From the NCBI RefSeq assembly GCF_902497625.1, contig NZ_CABVGX010000033.1:1-64000 (forward strand): 64,000 nucleotides of DNA, in the 5' to 3' direction. The position numbers and the translations under genes were made by a program. Positions 44,280 to 53,451 of this stretch are shown here, piece after piece. Source of the stretch: Pseudomonas fluorescens (GTDB taxonomy: Bacteria; Pseudomonadota; Gammaproteobacteria; Pseudomonadales; Pseudomonadaceae). The notes beneath the pieces were generated by a model. It ran no database searches and had not been told where the DNA came from. It saw only the letters and a program-made list of their open reading frames with translations. Each line of letters begins with the position of its first letter. Positions within the stretch are counted from its first letter, which is position 1.

Positions 44280-46380
44280 ATGTCCAAGGTTTGGCGATGA
44301 AATCGCCCACACCAGTGCTCTGGGCGGGTTCCTGATCGGGGCCGCGCTCGAGATTGCGCTGATCGCTACGGTTGCTATCGCGACGTTCACCTGTGGGTTT
44401 GGTGTGGCTCTGTTAGCGGGTCTGGCCGCAGGCGTCGGAGGTAGCCTGTTGACTCCTGCAGGGGAGGCGATAGGCAGTATGTTTTCCTCGCCCTCCGGGA
44501 CCATCGTCCTCGCCTCGGCGAATGTTTTCATCAATAGTCGCAAAGCCGCCCATGTCGAAAAGAGCATTGGCGCCTGCGACAAACATCCCGGTCCGGTGCA
44601 AGTCGCCGAAGGCTCGACTAACGTCTTCATCAACAGCACGGCGGCGGCTCGCAAGGGTGACAAGATCACTTGCGGCGCCACAATTTCCAGTGGCTCTGAC
44701 AACGTATTCATTGGGGGTGGCACCCACCGTTACCTGCCGGTAGACGACGAGATTCCGGGCTGGCTGCGCACCACGGTCGATATCCTGATGGCGGTCGCCG
44801 GTGCAGCGGGCGGTATTGCCCAATTGATCAAGGCCGGGACCCAGGCCGGCATGAAAGCGGTCATGCCCTGCGTGCTGAAATTCACTGCCGGTTTCGTCGC
44901 CGGTGAAGTTGCCAGTCGTTATGTTGTCGGGCCGGCCATAGAGCGCGCAGTAGGTGGTCTGGTCGGCAACCCGGTCGACGCTACCACTGGCCGCAAGGTC
45001 ATTCCTGACGAAACCGACTTCAGCCTCCCGGGCCTGATGCCCATCGAATGGTCACGCTTTTACGCCAGCGACCTGACCGTCGACAGTGTGCTCGGCAAGG
45101 GTTGGGTGCTGCCCTGGGAACAGAGCCTGCGGCGCAGCGGCCGATTTGTTTACCTGACTGACAATCAGGGACGCACCGTGCCTTTTGTAGACGTGCAGCC
45201 CGGCGAGCGGGTCTACAACCCTCACGAACAGGTCTATCTGGTGTGCACCTAGGGTGGCCATTACCTGCTGCAAACCCTCGATAACATCTTCTTCTACTTC
45301 GGCGAAGTACCGGACGACAACGTCCCCGTACCGCTGCAACGCATCGAAAACGCTCTCGGCCATTTCCTGCATTTCACCCATACGGTCGAAGGCACGCTCA
45401 TCGACATCAGCGCCACCGGCGGCGTGCGGGTGCATCTGCATTACGACAATCCGCTGGGTCGCCTGACCGCCGTTAAACGCGTGGTCAACAATGAGGCCGT
45501 CGAAACCCTGGTGCACTATCGTTATGACGACAATGGCCAACTCATCGAGGTGATCAATCGCAACAGCGATTCGGTCCGGCGCTTTAGCTACACCGACGGC
45601 GTCATGGCCAGCCACAGCAACGCCCTGGGTCTCACATGCAACTACCGCTGGGAAACCATTGGCGACCAGCCCCGCGTGGTGGAACACTGGACCAGCGATG
45701 GCGAGCACTTCCATTTTCGCTACGACATAGCTGCCCGCACCACGTGGATCACCGATGTACTCGGGCGCGAAGCTGAACTTCATTACAACAGCGATAACCG
45801 CGTCACCTCGAGCCGCGACTTCGGTGGCGAACACTACGTTATAGAGATTGACGACACCGGCGACATGACCGGCCTCACATTGCCCGATGGCAATACCGTC
45901 AAGCTCAAGTACGACGAGTACGCTCGACTGGTCGAAGAAACCGATCCGCTCGGTCGCAAGATCAAATACCAGCACCACCACCTGACCACCCTGGTCACGC
46001 AGGTTGATTACCCAGACGGCAGCACCTGGAAAGCCCGCTACGACGCCAAAGGCAACCTCGTCGCCGTCACCGATGCCCTGAACCAGACCACCACCCTGGA
46101 ACGCAAACCCGACGGCGAAGTGCTGCGCATCCAGCACCCGGACGGCAGCGCTGAGTCCTTCACCTACAACGCCCTCGGCCAGGTCCTGACGCACACCGAC
46201 GGCAAAGGCCAGACCACACGCTTGCTACGTACCGCCCGAGGTCTGCCAAGCAGCCGCCAGGACGCCAAGGGCCAGCGCATCCGCTACGAATACAACCAGG
46301 CCATCCGCCTGACTGCGTTGGTAAAGAAAACAACGCGACCTACCCGTTTGCCTACGACGCCTCCGACCGCCTTTAAGAAA
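44280..46380 (+). pseudogene. disrupted PAAR-Rhs element
   Basis: The reading frame encodes a membrane-spanning N-terminal region (about 44290-44470), a PAAR-like repeat region (NVFINSRKAAHVEKS, STNVFINSTAAARKGDK, SDNVFIGGG), then DUF6531 (GNPVDATTGRKV) and YD/RHS repeats (YDDNGQL, YNSDNRVTSSRDF, YDEYARLVEETDPLGRKI, YNALGQVLTHTD). It is broken in at least three places: a probable 1-bp shift near 44290, an in-frame TAG at 45250-45252 where intact relatives would have Gln, and a frameshift near 46325 followed by TAA. The downstream core end (PxxxxDPxGL) and the toxin tip are missing. It would have been a T6SS-delivered toxin carrier. Confidence 0.88.
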
Positions 46381-46640
46381 AACGCATCCCGTGTTGCCTG
46401 GATGGCACCAGGCACCGCGCTGAGATTGGCCGTCGCCATGGCAATACTTTGGGGGTTCAGGCTGGTAGGGTCGTAAGGTATGAATCGCGGTTCGAGACCT
46501 GTCCCCCAACCTCAAGTGAATTCGGCAAGAATCCATCCTAGCCAGTCAAGAAAAAATCAGGATAATCGTAGGGAATCAAGATTTTCCTGGCGCGCTGAAG
46601 AAAATCGCGCGGCAACAGCACAACATTAAGGATTTGCGCC

Positions 46641-48140
46641 ATGAAATCAGCTGGCTATGCCTGGCTGCTGGAATCGCTGCGGCTTTCAGCGTTGCCTTTG
46701 TCCCGCCCGGCGAGGGTTCAGCCGGTTACCCGCATCAAGCGGATCGGACAAACCCTGGCGGTGCCATCCAATATTGTGCCCGCTGCCGAGGATCTGCTGG
46801 GTCATCTGCTATTCGCGCTCAAGCATGAAGGTATCAACCTCGCCATTCTGGCCCAGGCGCTACCCCGCATACCGGCAGGGAACCTGGAAGCAGAGCTGGA
46901 ACGCGCCCCCAACGGTATCTACATCCGCAAAGCCTGTTATCTGCGTGAGGCCTTCACAGGTGAAGCACTGCGCCAGCACTCGCCAGTGCGCGGTGCGTTT
47001 GTTCCTCTGTTCGACCCGAAACTGTACGTGACCATGGCCGGCGAGCGTAATTCTCGCTGGCGGGTGGAGTTCAATGGCATAGGCACGATCGCCTATTGCG
47101 CCACCGTTGAACGCACCCCCGAAATTGTTGCGCTGATTGAGCACGATATTCTGGGCCGTGCGCAGGACTTCATGCAAAACCTCCCATCGGGAATGATGGA
47201 CCGCGCGATCCAGTGGGCGTACCTGCATGAAACCCAGGATTCATTTGCGATTGAGAGAGAGTCACCGACGGAGGACAAGGCGCGCAAGTTCATCAAATTG
47301 CTTCGTCAGGCGCACGAACGCATTCCCTTGAGTGAGGAGTATCTAGTCCACCTTCAGAATGCGACCATTTCCAACCCTTTTGACATGGCCGCAGGGTTTC
47401 GTCATGAGCAGAACCATTTAGCCAGCGGCCTGCAAGGCGCGGCGGGCGTCACCTATGTCCCGCCCGAGCCAGCGCTGTGCCGTGAGCTGATGGAGCAGCT
47501 CATGGCGCTGGGCAATGACGCCCCGGAGCGTATCGATCCTTTGATCGCGGCAGGCGTCATCTCGTTCGGCTTTGTCTTCCTCCATCCCTTCATGGACGGT
47601 AACGGGCGTCTTTCGCGTTTTCTGATCCACCAGACCTTGTGCCGTGCCGGCGCACTGGAAAACGGCTTGCTGCTGCCTGTCTCTGTCGCGATGAAACGCG
47701 AGGAGCGCCTGTACCTGGAAACGCTGCAGCAGTTCTCCCGCCCGGCGCGAGAGTGTTGGGATGTGCGCTGGATCGATCAGGGGCAATACGCTTTTGACTT
47801 TATTGGCGATCCGGCCATTTATCGCTATTGGGATGCCACGCCCGGAGTCCGTTTCACCCTGGAAATGGCCCAGCGGGCACTTGAAGTCGAACTCCGTGAG
47901 GAGACGGTTTTTCTGGAGAACTACGACAAGGTGGTCGGCGCAGTCAATGAAGTGTATGACGTGCGCGGTAGCGACCTGGCAAATCTGGTCATGATGTGCC
48001 TGAGCAACAACGGCGTGGTGTCCAATAATCGCCGCAAGCAGTACCAATACTCAGTTCAGGCTGAAGTACTGGATTACATTGAGCAGCTCACACAGTCTCT
48101 GATCAGGGAGCAGGAACACAGTGAGGACGGCCATGCGTAA
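46641..48140 (+). CDS. Fic-domain protein (class II-like)
   Basis: A 499-residue protein. The Fic core is complete at residues 315-326: HPFMDGNGRLSR, so catalytic His, the anion-binding loop and both Arg are present. About 110 residues earlier, S201-FAI-E205 in QDSFAIERE fits the (S/T)xxxE inhibitory helix of class II Fic proteins, which blocks ATP until relieved. The N-terminal 100 residues and the C-terminal winged-helix-like part (about 430-485) are other modules. Fic enzymes usually transfer AMP to Tyr/Ser/Thr of a target. AAGGA sits seven bases before the ATG. A kinase-like gene follows directly. Confidence 0.9.
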   Translation: MKSAGYAWLLESLRLSALPLSRPARVQPVTRIKRIGQTLAVPSNIVPAAEDLLGHLLFALKHEGINLAILAQALPRIPAGNLEAELERAPNGIYIRKACYLREAFTGEALRQHSPVRGAFVPLFDPKLYVTMAGERNSRWRVEFNGIGTIAYCATVERTPEIVALIEHDILGRAQDFMQNLPSGMMDRAIQWAYLHETQDSFAIERESPTEDKARKFIKLLRQAHERIPLSEEYLVHLQNATISNPFDMAAGFRHEQNHLASGLQGAAGVTYVPPEPALCRELMEQLMALGNDAPERIDPLIAAGVISFGFVFLHPFMDGNGRLSRFLIHQTLCRAGALENGLLLPVSVAMKREERLYLETLQQFSRPARECWDVRWIDQGQYAFDFIGDPAIYRYWDATPGVRFTLEMAQRALEVELREETVFLENYDKVVGAVNEVYDVRGSDLANLVMMCLSNNGVVSNNRRKQYQYSVQAEVLDYIEQLTQSLIREQEHSEDGHA

Positions 48141-48167
48141 GTGCAATCAGCTATCACCGTGGAAACC

Positions 48168-48797
48168 ATGAATCGTCCTCTCTTCGTTTCTCTGGATGGG
48201 CCCAAGGGCACCGGCAAAACCACGCTGCTGGAGGCCGTTACGAAAGTATTGAGGGCCGCTGACAAAATGGTGATCCGACTCTCCGAGCAAAAAAGTGATC
48301 CTTTCCGGGGGGACACAATGGCGCTGGTTAACCGGTTCGTCAGAAACCCCACGCGAGATCTGCAGTGGGCTGTGTGTGAGCGCTTCGCTTGCAGTCGTGC
48401 GTGGATTTCCAAGCATGTGCTGACTAAACAGCCACCGGACAGCATCATCCTGATCGATCGCTGGTACCCCTCTGACGCAGCGTTTCGCCGTTTAATCCCG
48501 TTTTCAGAGATTCTTCAATTAAACGTCGATCGACACGTGCAAGTGCCGGACCTGCACGTCGGGGTTGTCACCGCCCCTGAGATTTCCTGGGCGAGGGCAG
48601 CGGCACGCCCGCGTGGGCTGAGCAGTACCGTGATCCACACGCTGGAAGACCAGGCCGTCTGCACCGAGGCGTTCGAGCGCGCGGTTGCAGATCACGGCTG
48701 GCTGTTATGCCGTAATGAAGCAACGATCGAAGACGCAACGCTGCAGGTGGTGTCCGAGATCAATAAAGCAGCCTTGCGCTTGACCTTCAACACATAA
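48168..48797 (+). CDS. thymidylate-kinase-like P-loop protein
   Basis: A protein of about 209 residues. Walker A SLDGPKGTGKTTLLEAV is at the N-terminus. IDRWYPSDAAFRRL corresponds to the DRYxxSxxAYQ motif of dTMP kinases, and an Arg-rich lid candidate (SWARAAARPRGL) follows. The sequence is too divergent to be the housekeeping tmk and gives no clear nucleotide specificity. The ATG at 48168 has GGAA upstream; a GTG right after the Fic stop codon (48141) is the alternative and would tighten the coupling. It lies 27 bp or less behind the Fic gene, so the two form a unit. Confidence 0.78.
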   Translation: MNRPLFVSLDGPKGTGKTTLLEAVTKVLRAADKMVIRLSEQKSDPFRGDTMALVNRFVRNPTRDLQWAVCERFACSRAWISKHVLTKQPPDSIILIDRWYPSDAAFRRLIPFSEILQLNVDRHVQVPDLHVGVVTAPEISWARAAARPRGLSSTVIHTLEDQAVCTEAFERAVADHGWLLCRNEATIEDATLQVVSEINKAALRLTFNT

Positions 48798-48859
48798 ACA
48801 ACATGAATGAAAGATGGGCGACAGTCTTGAGGCTACTCTGCGGGTTCAACTGGACAGCC

Positions 48860-50155
48860 TCAGAGCAGCGACATCGGATAGCTGACGAACAGTCGGTTCT
48901 CATCAAACTCATTGCTGCTGAAGTTTTTACGGATACTGGAGTTGCGCCATTTGACGCTGAGATTTTTCAAGGCGCCCGACTGAATCACGTAGGCCAGTTC
49001 TGATTCCCGGCCCCATTCCTTGCCATCGGTGAACGCACCTGAGTGCACATTGTCGCCGCTGATGTAGCGGTTCATCAGGGTCAATCCGGGTACACCGACG
49101 GCTGCAAAATTGAAGTCGTGCCGAACTTGCCAGGAGCGCTCTTGAGCATTATCGAAACTTGAGTTGTAGCTGTCGTTCGCCAGCGTCCCGCCACTGGCAC
49201 CGTTGACTCGCATCCAGGCGCTGTCGCCCGTCAGTTTATGCAAACCCAGGTAAAACGTGTTGCCGCCCAATTTTGCCGAAAACAGGCCGAATGCGGTTTT
49301 GTTGTCCATGTCGCCGGCAATGGCGGCACCGTCTTCCTTGCCAATGAACAAACCGACATTGGCACCCAGTGTCCAGTCGCCCAGCGCCTGGCTGTGCGTC
49401 AGGTTGATGTACTGCTGCTGATAGATATCCTTGAGTTCGTCGTACCAGACGCCTACGGTGGTGCGCTTGTCGTTGAAGGTGTATTCACCACCGCCGAAGT
49501 TGAACCGGTCGGAAGTGAAGGCGGCTTTGCCGTTCATGGACAGGTCTTCCATGCTGGCATCATTGCGCGGGCTGTTCTGCCTGATTTGTCCGCCATAAAG
49601 CGTCAATCCGTTGATCTCCTGGGAGGTGATCTGCGCGCCACGAAATGTCTGCGGCAACGAGCGACCATCATCAGAACGCAGAATTGGCAGTGTGCTGACC
49701 CACTCGCCAAACTTGACCACCGTCTTCGAGACCTTGGCTTTTGCCGCAACGCCAAGCCGTCCGAAATCATCAGCAGGGCGTCCGTCATCATGAACAGGTA
49801 AAAGCTGGGTGCCGCCCGTGCCTTTGCCACCGTCGAGCTTGAGTGAATAAAGGCCCAGGACATCGACACCGAACCCCACGACTCCTTGGGTGAAGCCGGA
49901 GCGGGCATCGAGGATAAAGTTTTGCGTCCACTCTTCAGCCTTGCCCTGTGGCGCGGCACTGCTGGGGTATGCCGGGTTGACGAAGTTGCGGTTGATGTAA
50001 GCGTTGCGCAGATTCAACGTGGCGCTGGCACCCTCGACAAAACCGCTGTTTTCCTCGGCCTGGACATTGGCGGACTGTGCCGCGCCGAGTGCCAACGCCA
50101 GGCTGACCAGTGAGCGGCGGACGGGCACTGTGCAGTGAAAAAAAATGAGATCCAT
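48860..50155 (-). CDS. OprD-family outer-membrane porin
   Basis: A 431-residue porin with a signal peptide (ending ANVQA) and the OprD N-terminus FVEGASATLNLRNAYINRNF, then EEWTQNFILDARSGFTQGVVGFGVDVLGLYSLKLDGGKG. It shows further OprD blocks (RPADDFGRLGVAAKAKVSKT, LRSDDGRSLPQTFRGAQI, ISGDNVHSGAFTDGKEWGRE). The final strand is NRLFVSYPMSLL. OprD porins pass small carboxylates and aromatics. Its position after a transporter and a dehydroquinase suggests uptake of quinate- or shikimate-type acids. Confidence 0.93.
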   Translation of the reverse strand: MDLIFFHCTVPVRRSLVSLALALGAAQSANVQAEENSGFVEGASATLNLRNAYINRNFVNPAYPSSAAPQGKAEEWTQNFILDARSGFTQGVVGFGVDVLGLYSLKLDGGKGTGGTQLLPVHDDGRPADDFGRLGVAAKAKVSKTVVKFGEWVSTLPILRSDDGRSLPQTFRGAQITSQEINGLTLYGGQIRQNSPRNDASMEDLSMNGKAAFTSDRFNFGGGEYTFNDKRTTVGVWYDELKDIYQQQYINLTHSQALGDWTLGANVGLFIGKEDGAAIAGDMDNKTAFGLFSAKLGGNTFYLGLHKLTGDSAWMRVNGASGGTLANDSYNSSFDNAQERSWQVRHDFNFAAVGVPGLTLMNRYISGDNVHSGAFTDGKEWGRESELAYVIQSGALKNLSVKWRNSSIRKNFSSNEFDENRLFVSYPMSLL

Positions 50156-50285
50156 GATGGTTTACTCGCAGTGTTTTATTGTTTTTGTGAGTGCACTTGT
50201 GAGGCCTGCAGCTGAATGTCAGGCGCAGGCAGCCCGGGCAGGATTTGCCACGGGGACTGCCGTATCAGTAAAAGGCCGGTGCGTA

Positions 50286-50741
50286 TCAGTCGGCGGGCCG
50301 TTGGCGGCTCAGGAGAGCAGCAATGGCCCTCACCGCCAGAGGATAACCGTCGGCACCCATGCCGCAGATCACCGATTGAACGACGCCGGACATGATCGAG
50401 TGGCGATGAAGTTCATCCCGGGCATGGATGTTCGACAGGTGCAATTCGATCAGCGGCGCATCGATCAGCTTCAACGCATCCAGCACCGGAATCGAGTGAA
50501 AGGAAAAACCCGCCGGGTTGATGATCAGTGCGGCGCCTTGTTCGAAGGCTTCCTGGATCCAGTCGACCATGACGCCTTCGTGATTGGTCTGTCGGAAATC
50601 ACAGACCAGGCCGAGCTCCCCGGCCAGCGACACACAGCTCTGGCGGATCTGCTCGAGCGTGGTGTGGCCATAGATGTGCGGTTCACGACGGCCCAACAGG
50701 TTCAGGTTGGGGCCGTTGAGGATGAAGACAGTGCGGTTCAT
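50286..50741 (-). CDS. aroQ: type II 3-dehydroquinate dehydratase
   Basis: A 151-residue type II dehydroquinase. NGPNLNLLGRREPHIYGHTTL carries the catalytic Arg and Tyr; IELHLSNIHARDE has the conserved His and substrate-binding region. The middle motif is INPAGFSFHSIPVLDAL rather than the common INPGAYTHTSVALRDAL, marking a divergent, probably catabolic copy. It converts 3-dehydroquinate to 3-dehydroshikimate. Because it lies between a transporter and a porin gene, quinate/shikimate use is more likely than aromatic amino acid synthesis. It follows the transporter gene with a 15-bp gap. Confidence 0.9.
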   Translation of the reverse strand: MNRTVFILNGPNLNLLGRREPHIYGHTTLEQIRQSCVSLAGELGLVCDFRQTNHEGVMVDWIQEAFEQGAALIINPAGFSFHSIPVLDALKLIDAPLIELHLSNIHARDELHRHSIMSGVVQSVICGMGADGYPLAVRAIAALLSRQRPAD

Positions 50742-50756
50742 GGTGTTCCTGCTGCT

Positions 50757-52127
50757 TTATTTGGAGTAGAGGGCGGTGGAGGTGCTGTCTGCGGGCGCTT
50801 GGTCGGCGACGGCGTTGAGGTCAACGCCACGGGTTTCCGGGCCAATGACGATCATGGCCAGCGAAATCAGGTTGATCACCGCGCACAGTGTTACCAGCGG
50901 CCACGGTGAATTGCCGGACTGGCTCATCAGCCAGACAGCAATCATCGGCATAGGGCCGCCGACCAGCAGGTTGGCGCCGGTGTAGGCCAGGGCCGAACCG
51001 GAATAACGCACCTGGGTCGGAAACGCCTCGGCGAAAGCCACTGGCTGGATGCCGCTCTGGAACTGGGTGAACCCCAGGAACAGCCCCATGATGGCCATGA
51101 TCGCGGTGACGTTTTGCGTATTGAGGATCGGAAAGTAGACCATCAGTATCAGCAACGTCATGCAGGAACCAAGGATCAAGGCTTTTTTGCGACCCCAACG
51201 GTCCGACAAATAGCCGCCGGCCAGCGCACCGAAAATCGCACAGACGTTGGCCACCATCAGGGACATGAAGCCCATCGACTGGCTCATGCCCAGATTTTTG
51301 GTCAGGTAGCTCAGGGAGAAGATCACGATCAGGTAGAACAGTGCGGCCGGCGAGCAAAAGAACAGCATCAGCCGCAGGATGGTTTTGTAGTGGCCGCCGA
51401 GCGCCGATTTCAGCGGGCTTTGTTCCTGCTTGACCGGCGCATTTTTCAGCGCGACGAAGGCCGGTGTTTCATCGACTTTCAGGCGGATGAAAATAGCCAC
51501 TATCACCAGGATGAAGCTCAGGACGAAGGGAATGCGCCAGCCGAAGCTTTCGAATTGATCGCTCGTCAATGTCGCAGCGAGCCCCATCAGCACGGCGTTG
51601 GCCAATATTTGACTCAGCGGTGAACACAAACCCAGCAGGCCGGAATAGCGCCCGCGGCGATCGGGCGATGCATGTTCCAGCGCCATGAGTTGTGCACCGG
51701 TGGACTCACCGCCCAGCGCAAACCCCTGAATGATCCTCAGCACTACCAGGAGGATTGGCGCCCAGACGCCGATCTGGCTGTAAGTGGGCAGGAGGCCCAT
51801 CAGCACCGAAGCCAGGCCCATCATGGTCACCGTGGCAAGCATCAGATTGCGCCGCCCGAGTTTGTCACCGAGGTAGCCGCAAGTGATCGCACCCAATGGC
51901 CGTGCAGCCAGGCCGACACCGAATGTCGCCAACGAAGCAAGGAGACCGGCCGTAGGCTCCATGGCTGGAAAAAACAGCTTGGGCAGTATGGTCGCGGATA
52001 TGGCGCCGTACAGGGTGAAGTCGAACCATTCCAGGGCAGTGCCGATGGTTGCGGCAGTCACCGCTTTGCGAGGCATGCGCAGATCATGAGTCTCGTTGCT
52101 TGTCGTGCTCATAGAGGTGCTCGTCAT
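50757..52127 (-). CDS. MHS-family MFS transporter (quinate/shikimate-type)
   Basis: A 456-residue, 12-helix symporter of the metabolite:H+ symporter family. Signatures are IGTALEWFDFTLYGAI (TM1), GYLGDKLGRRN and GYLSDRWGRKKAL (the MFS A-motifs), and GFALGGESTGAQLMALEHASPDRRGRYSGL. Relatives carry shikimate, alpha-ketoglutarate, citrate and similar acids. The co-transcribed dehydroquinase and OprD genes favour quinate or shikimate. The ATG at 52127 begins MTSTSMSTTS; a second ATG at 52112 is possible. A divergent LysR gene lies 150 bp away. Confidence 0.9.
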   Translation of the reverse strand: MTSTSMSTTSNETHDLRMPRKAVTAATIGTALEWFDFTLYGAISATILPKLFFPAMEPTAGLLASLATFGVGLAARPLGAITCGYLGDKLGRRNLMLATVTMMGLASVLMGLLPTYSQIGVWAPILLVVLRIIQGFALGGESTGAQLMALEHASPDRRGRYSGLLGLCSPLSQILANAVLMGLAATLTSDQFESFGWRIPFVLSFILVIVAIFIRLKVDETPAFVALKNAPVKQEQSPLKSALGGHYKTILRLMLFFCSPAALFYLIVIFSLSYLTKNLGMSQSMGFMSLMVANVCAIFGALAGGYLSDRWGRKKALILGSCMTLLILMVYFPILNTQNVTAIMAIMGLFLGFTQFQSGIQPVAFAEAFPTQVRYSGSALAYTGANLLVGGPMPMIAVWLMSQSGNSPWPLVTLCAVINLISLAMIVIGPETRGVDLNAVADQAPADSTSTALYSK

Positions 52128-52250
52128 TGTTTTTATGGTTATGGGTACTCAGGCGGTCCCGCTCGGGTCGAAACATTGGCCGGACGCGTTGAAGTGAGTA
52201 GACGTTAGCGCATCCTGCTTGCAGAATAATTATCGAAATCTGCACAAATG

Positions 52251-52267
52251 CATAAGACAACCTTATG
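52251..52267. promoter_or_regulatory. T-N11-A LysR-type box
   Basis: A perfect palindrome, CATAAG-ACAAC-CTTATG, contains the T-N11-A pattern of LysR-regulated promoters. It lies 11 bases before the LysR gene start, in the divergent intergenic region with the transporter operon, and is probably the autoregulatory or shared operator. Confidence 0.6.
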
Positions 52268-52277
52268 AGTAGGCATC

Positions 52278-53162
52278 ATGGAATTGCGTCACCTGAAAGC
52301 GTTCGTCGTCGCGGCCGACCTGCAACATTTCAGCAAGGCCGCCGAGCAACTGGGGATTGCGCAGCCGGCATTGAGTCAGTTGATGCGCACCCTGGAATCC
52401 GAACTCGGCCTGGCACTGTTCAGGCGGGAGAACCGGGGCGTGGCATTGACCGCTGCCGGCAGGGCGTTTCTGCCCCATGCACGGCAATCCATTGATTCCA
52501 GCGAACTGGCCAGTGCAGCGGCACGACGCGCCAGACGGGGGGAGGTCGGCGAGATCAACATCGGGTACCACTCGGCCTTGTTCGAGGCCAATTTGCCGCA
52601 ACTGCTGCGGCATTACTTCAGCACCTTCCCCGAGGTCAATGTCTCGCTGGTGGATGCGGGGATTCGTGCGCAGTTCGACATGCTGCTCGATCACACGCTT
52701 GATCTGGCGTTCGCCAGGGTGTTCAAGGATCACCTTCCAGACCGATTGCGCACGCACCCTTTCAGTCACTCCAACCTCGTTCTGCTGATGCCGGACAACC
52801 ATGACCTGGCTGAGGGTTTTACCGGGGAACTGGCGATGCTGCGGCATGAGAAGTTCGTGTTCCTTCAAGACACTGCCGGCATCGGGTTGACCTCGCATAC
52901 GCTGCAGGCCTGTCGACAAAATCAACTGCATCCGGAAAACATCATGTATGTGCCGTCGCTGATGAGCATCCCGGGGCTGGTGGCGGCGGGTATCGGCGTG
53001 AGTATCGTGCCTGAAACAATGACCCGGTTGACCATGCCGGGCATACGGATTGTGCCTTTGGCGCATCCGGAAATGGTCAGCGAGCTATCGCTGATTTCGC
53101 GAATTGACGAGCGATCCAGTGCCGTGCTGCACTTCATCGACGAGGCGCATGGCTGGGAGTGA
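52278..53162 (+). CDS. LysR-family regulator of the quinate/shikimate-type operon
   Basis: A 294-residue LTTR. The winged helix-turn-helix is at 1-60 (MELRHLKAFVVAADLQHFSKAAEQLGIAQPALSQLMRTLE) and the effector-binding domain at about 90-290 (GEINIGYHSALFEANLPQLL). This N-terminus is of the BenM/CatM-like type that responds to small aromatic or carboxylic effectors. It is divergent from the MHS transporter gene and probably activates that operon in the presence of its substrate. The start has weak SD support but is set by the conserved first residues. Confidence 0.92.
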   Translation: MELRHLKAFVVAADLQHFSKAAEQLGIAQPALSQLMRTLESELGLALFRRENRGVALTAAGRAFLPHARQSIDSSELASAAARRARRGEVGEINIGYHSALFEANLPQLLRHYFSTFPEVNVSLVDAGIRAQFDMLLDHTLDLAFARVFKDHLPDRLRTHPFSHSNLVLLMPDNHDLAEGFTGELAMLRHEKFVFLQDTAGIGLTSHTLQACRQNQLHPENIMYVPSLMSIPGLVAAGIGVSIVPETMTRLTMPGIRIVPLAHPEMVSELSLISRIDERSSAVLHFIDEAHGWE

Positions 53163-53332
53163 GCTCGCGACATGAAGCGGGGCCGAGCGCGCAGATACGT
53201 TGATAGCCTGCTACCCGCACTTGCAGACTCATTGAAGACTGTGAGGAATGAAAATCGACTGTGACAGTTTGTTCAGTATGGATATGCCGCCGTGATCGGG
53301 CCGTGGTGGGCATGACCCGTCCGTCAGCCTGA

Positions 53333-53373
53333 TATCGTGATTGACGATACCTCGCAACGGCGCACGCGATTGG
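53333..53373 (+). promoter_or_regulatory. shared catabolic operator, copy A
   Basis: TATCG(53333-53337)-N7-CGATA(53345-53349)-N15-CGCGATT(53365-53371)-GG. The palindrome holds the T-N11-A of LysR boxes. It lies 78 bases upstream of the LysR gene at 53452. Spacing is identical to copies B, C and D. Confidence 0.75.
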
Positions 53374-53451
53374 CGCGACGGTGGCGTACCCGATAGGGTT
53401 GGCAGGTCATTTGATCCAAACACGCAGCCATCAACCCTCAGCGGAAGCAGC

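Noticed and set aside
45424..46476. Second half of the Rhs gene as an independent CDS
   Set aside because: It is in the same frame as the upstream part and only starts after the TAG at 45250; it lacks an RBS and a complete core.
46470..46520. tRNA-like GGTTCGAGACC stretch after the Rhs remnant
   Set aside because: Only a T-arm-like string is present; no acceptor, D or anticodon arms can be folded.
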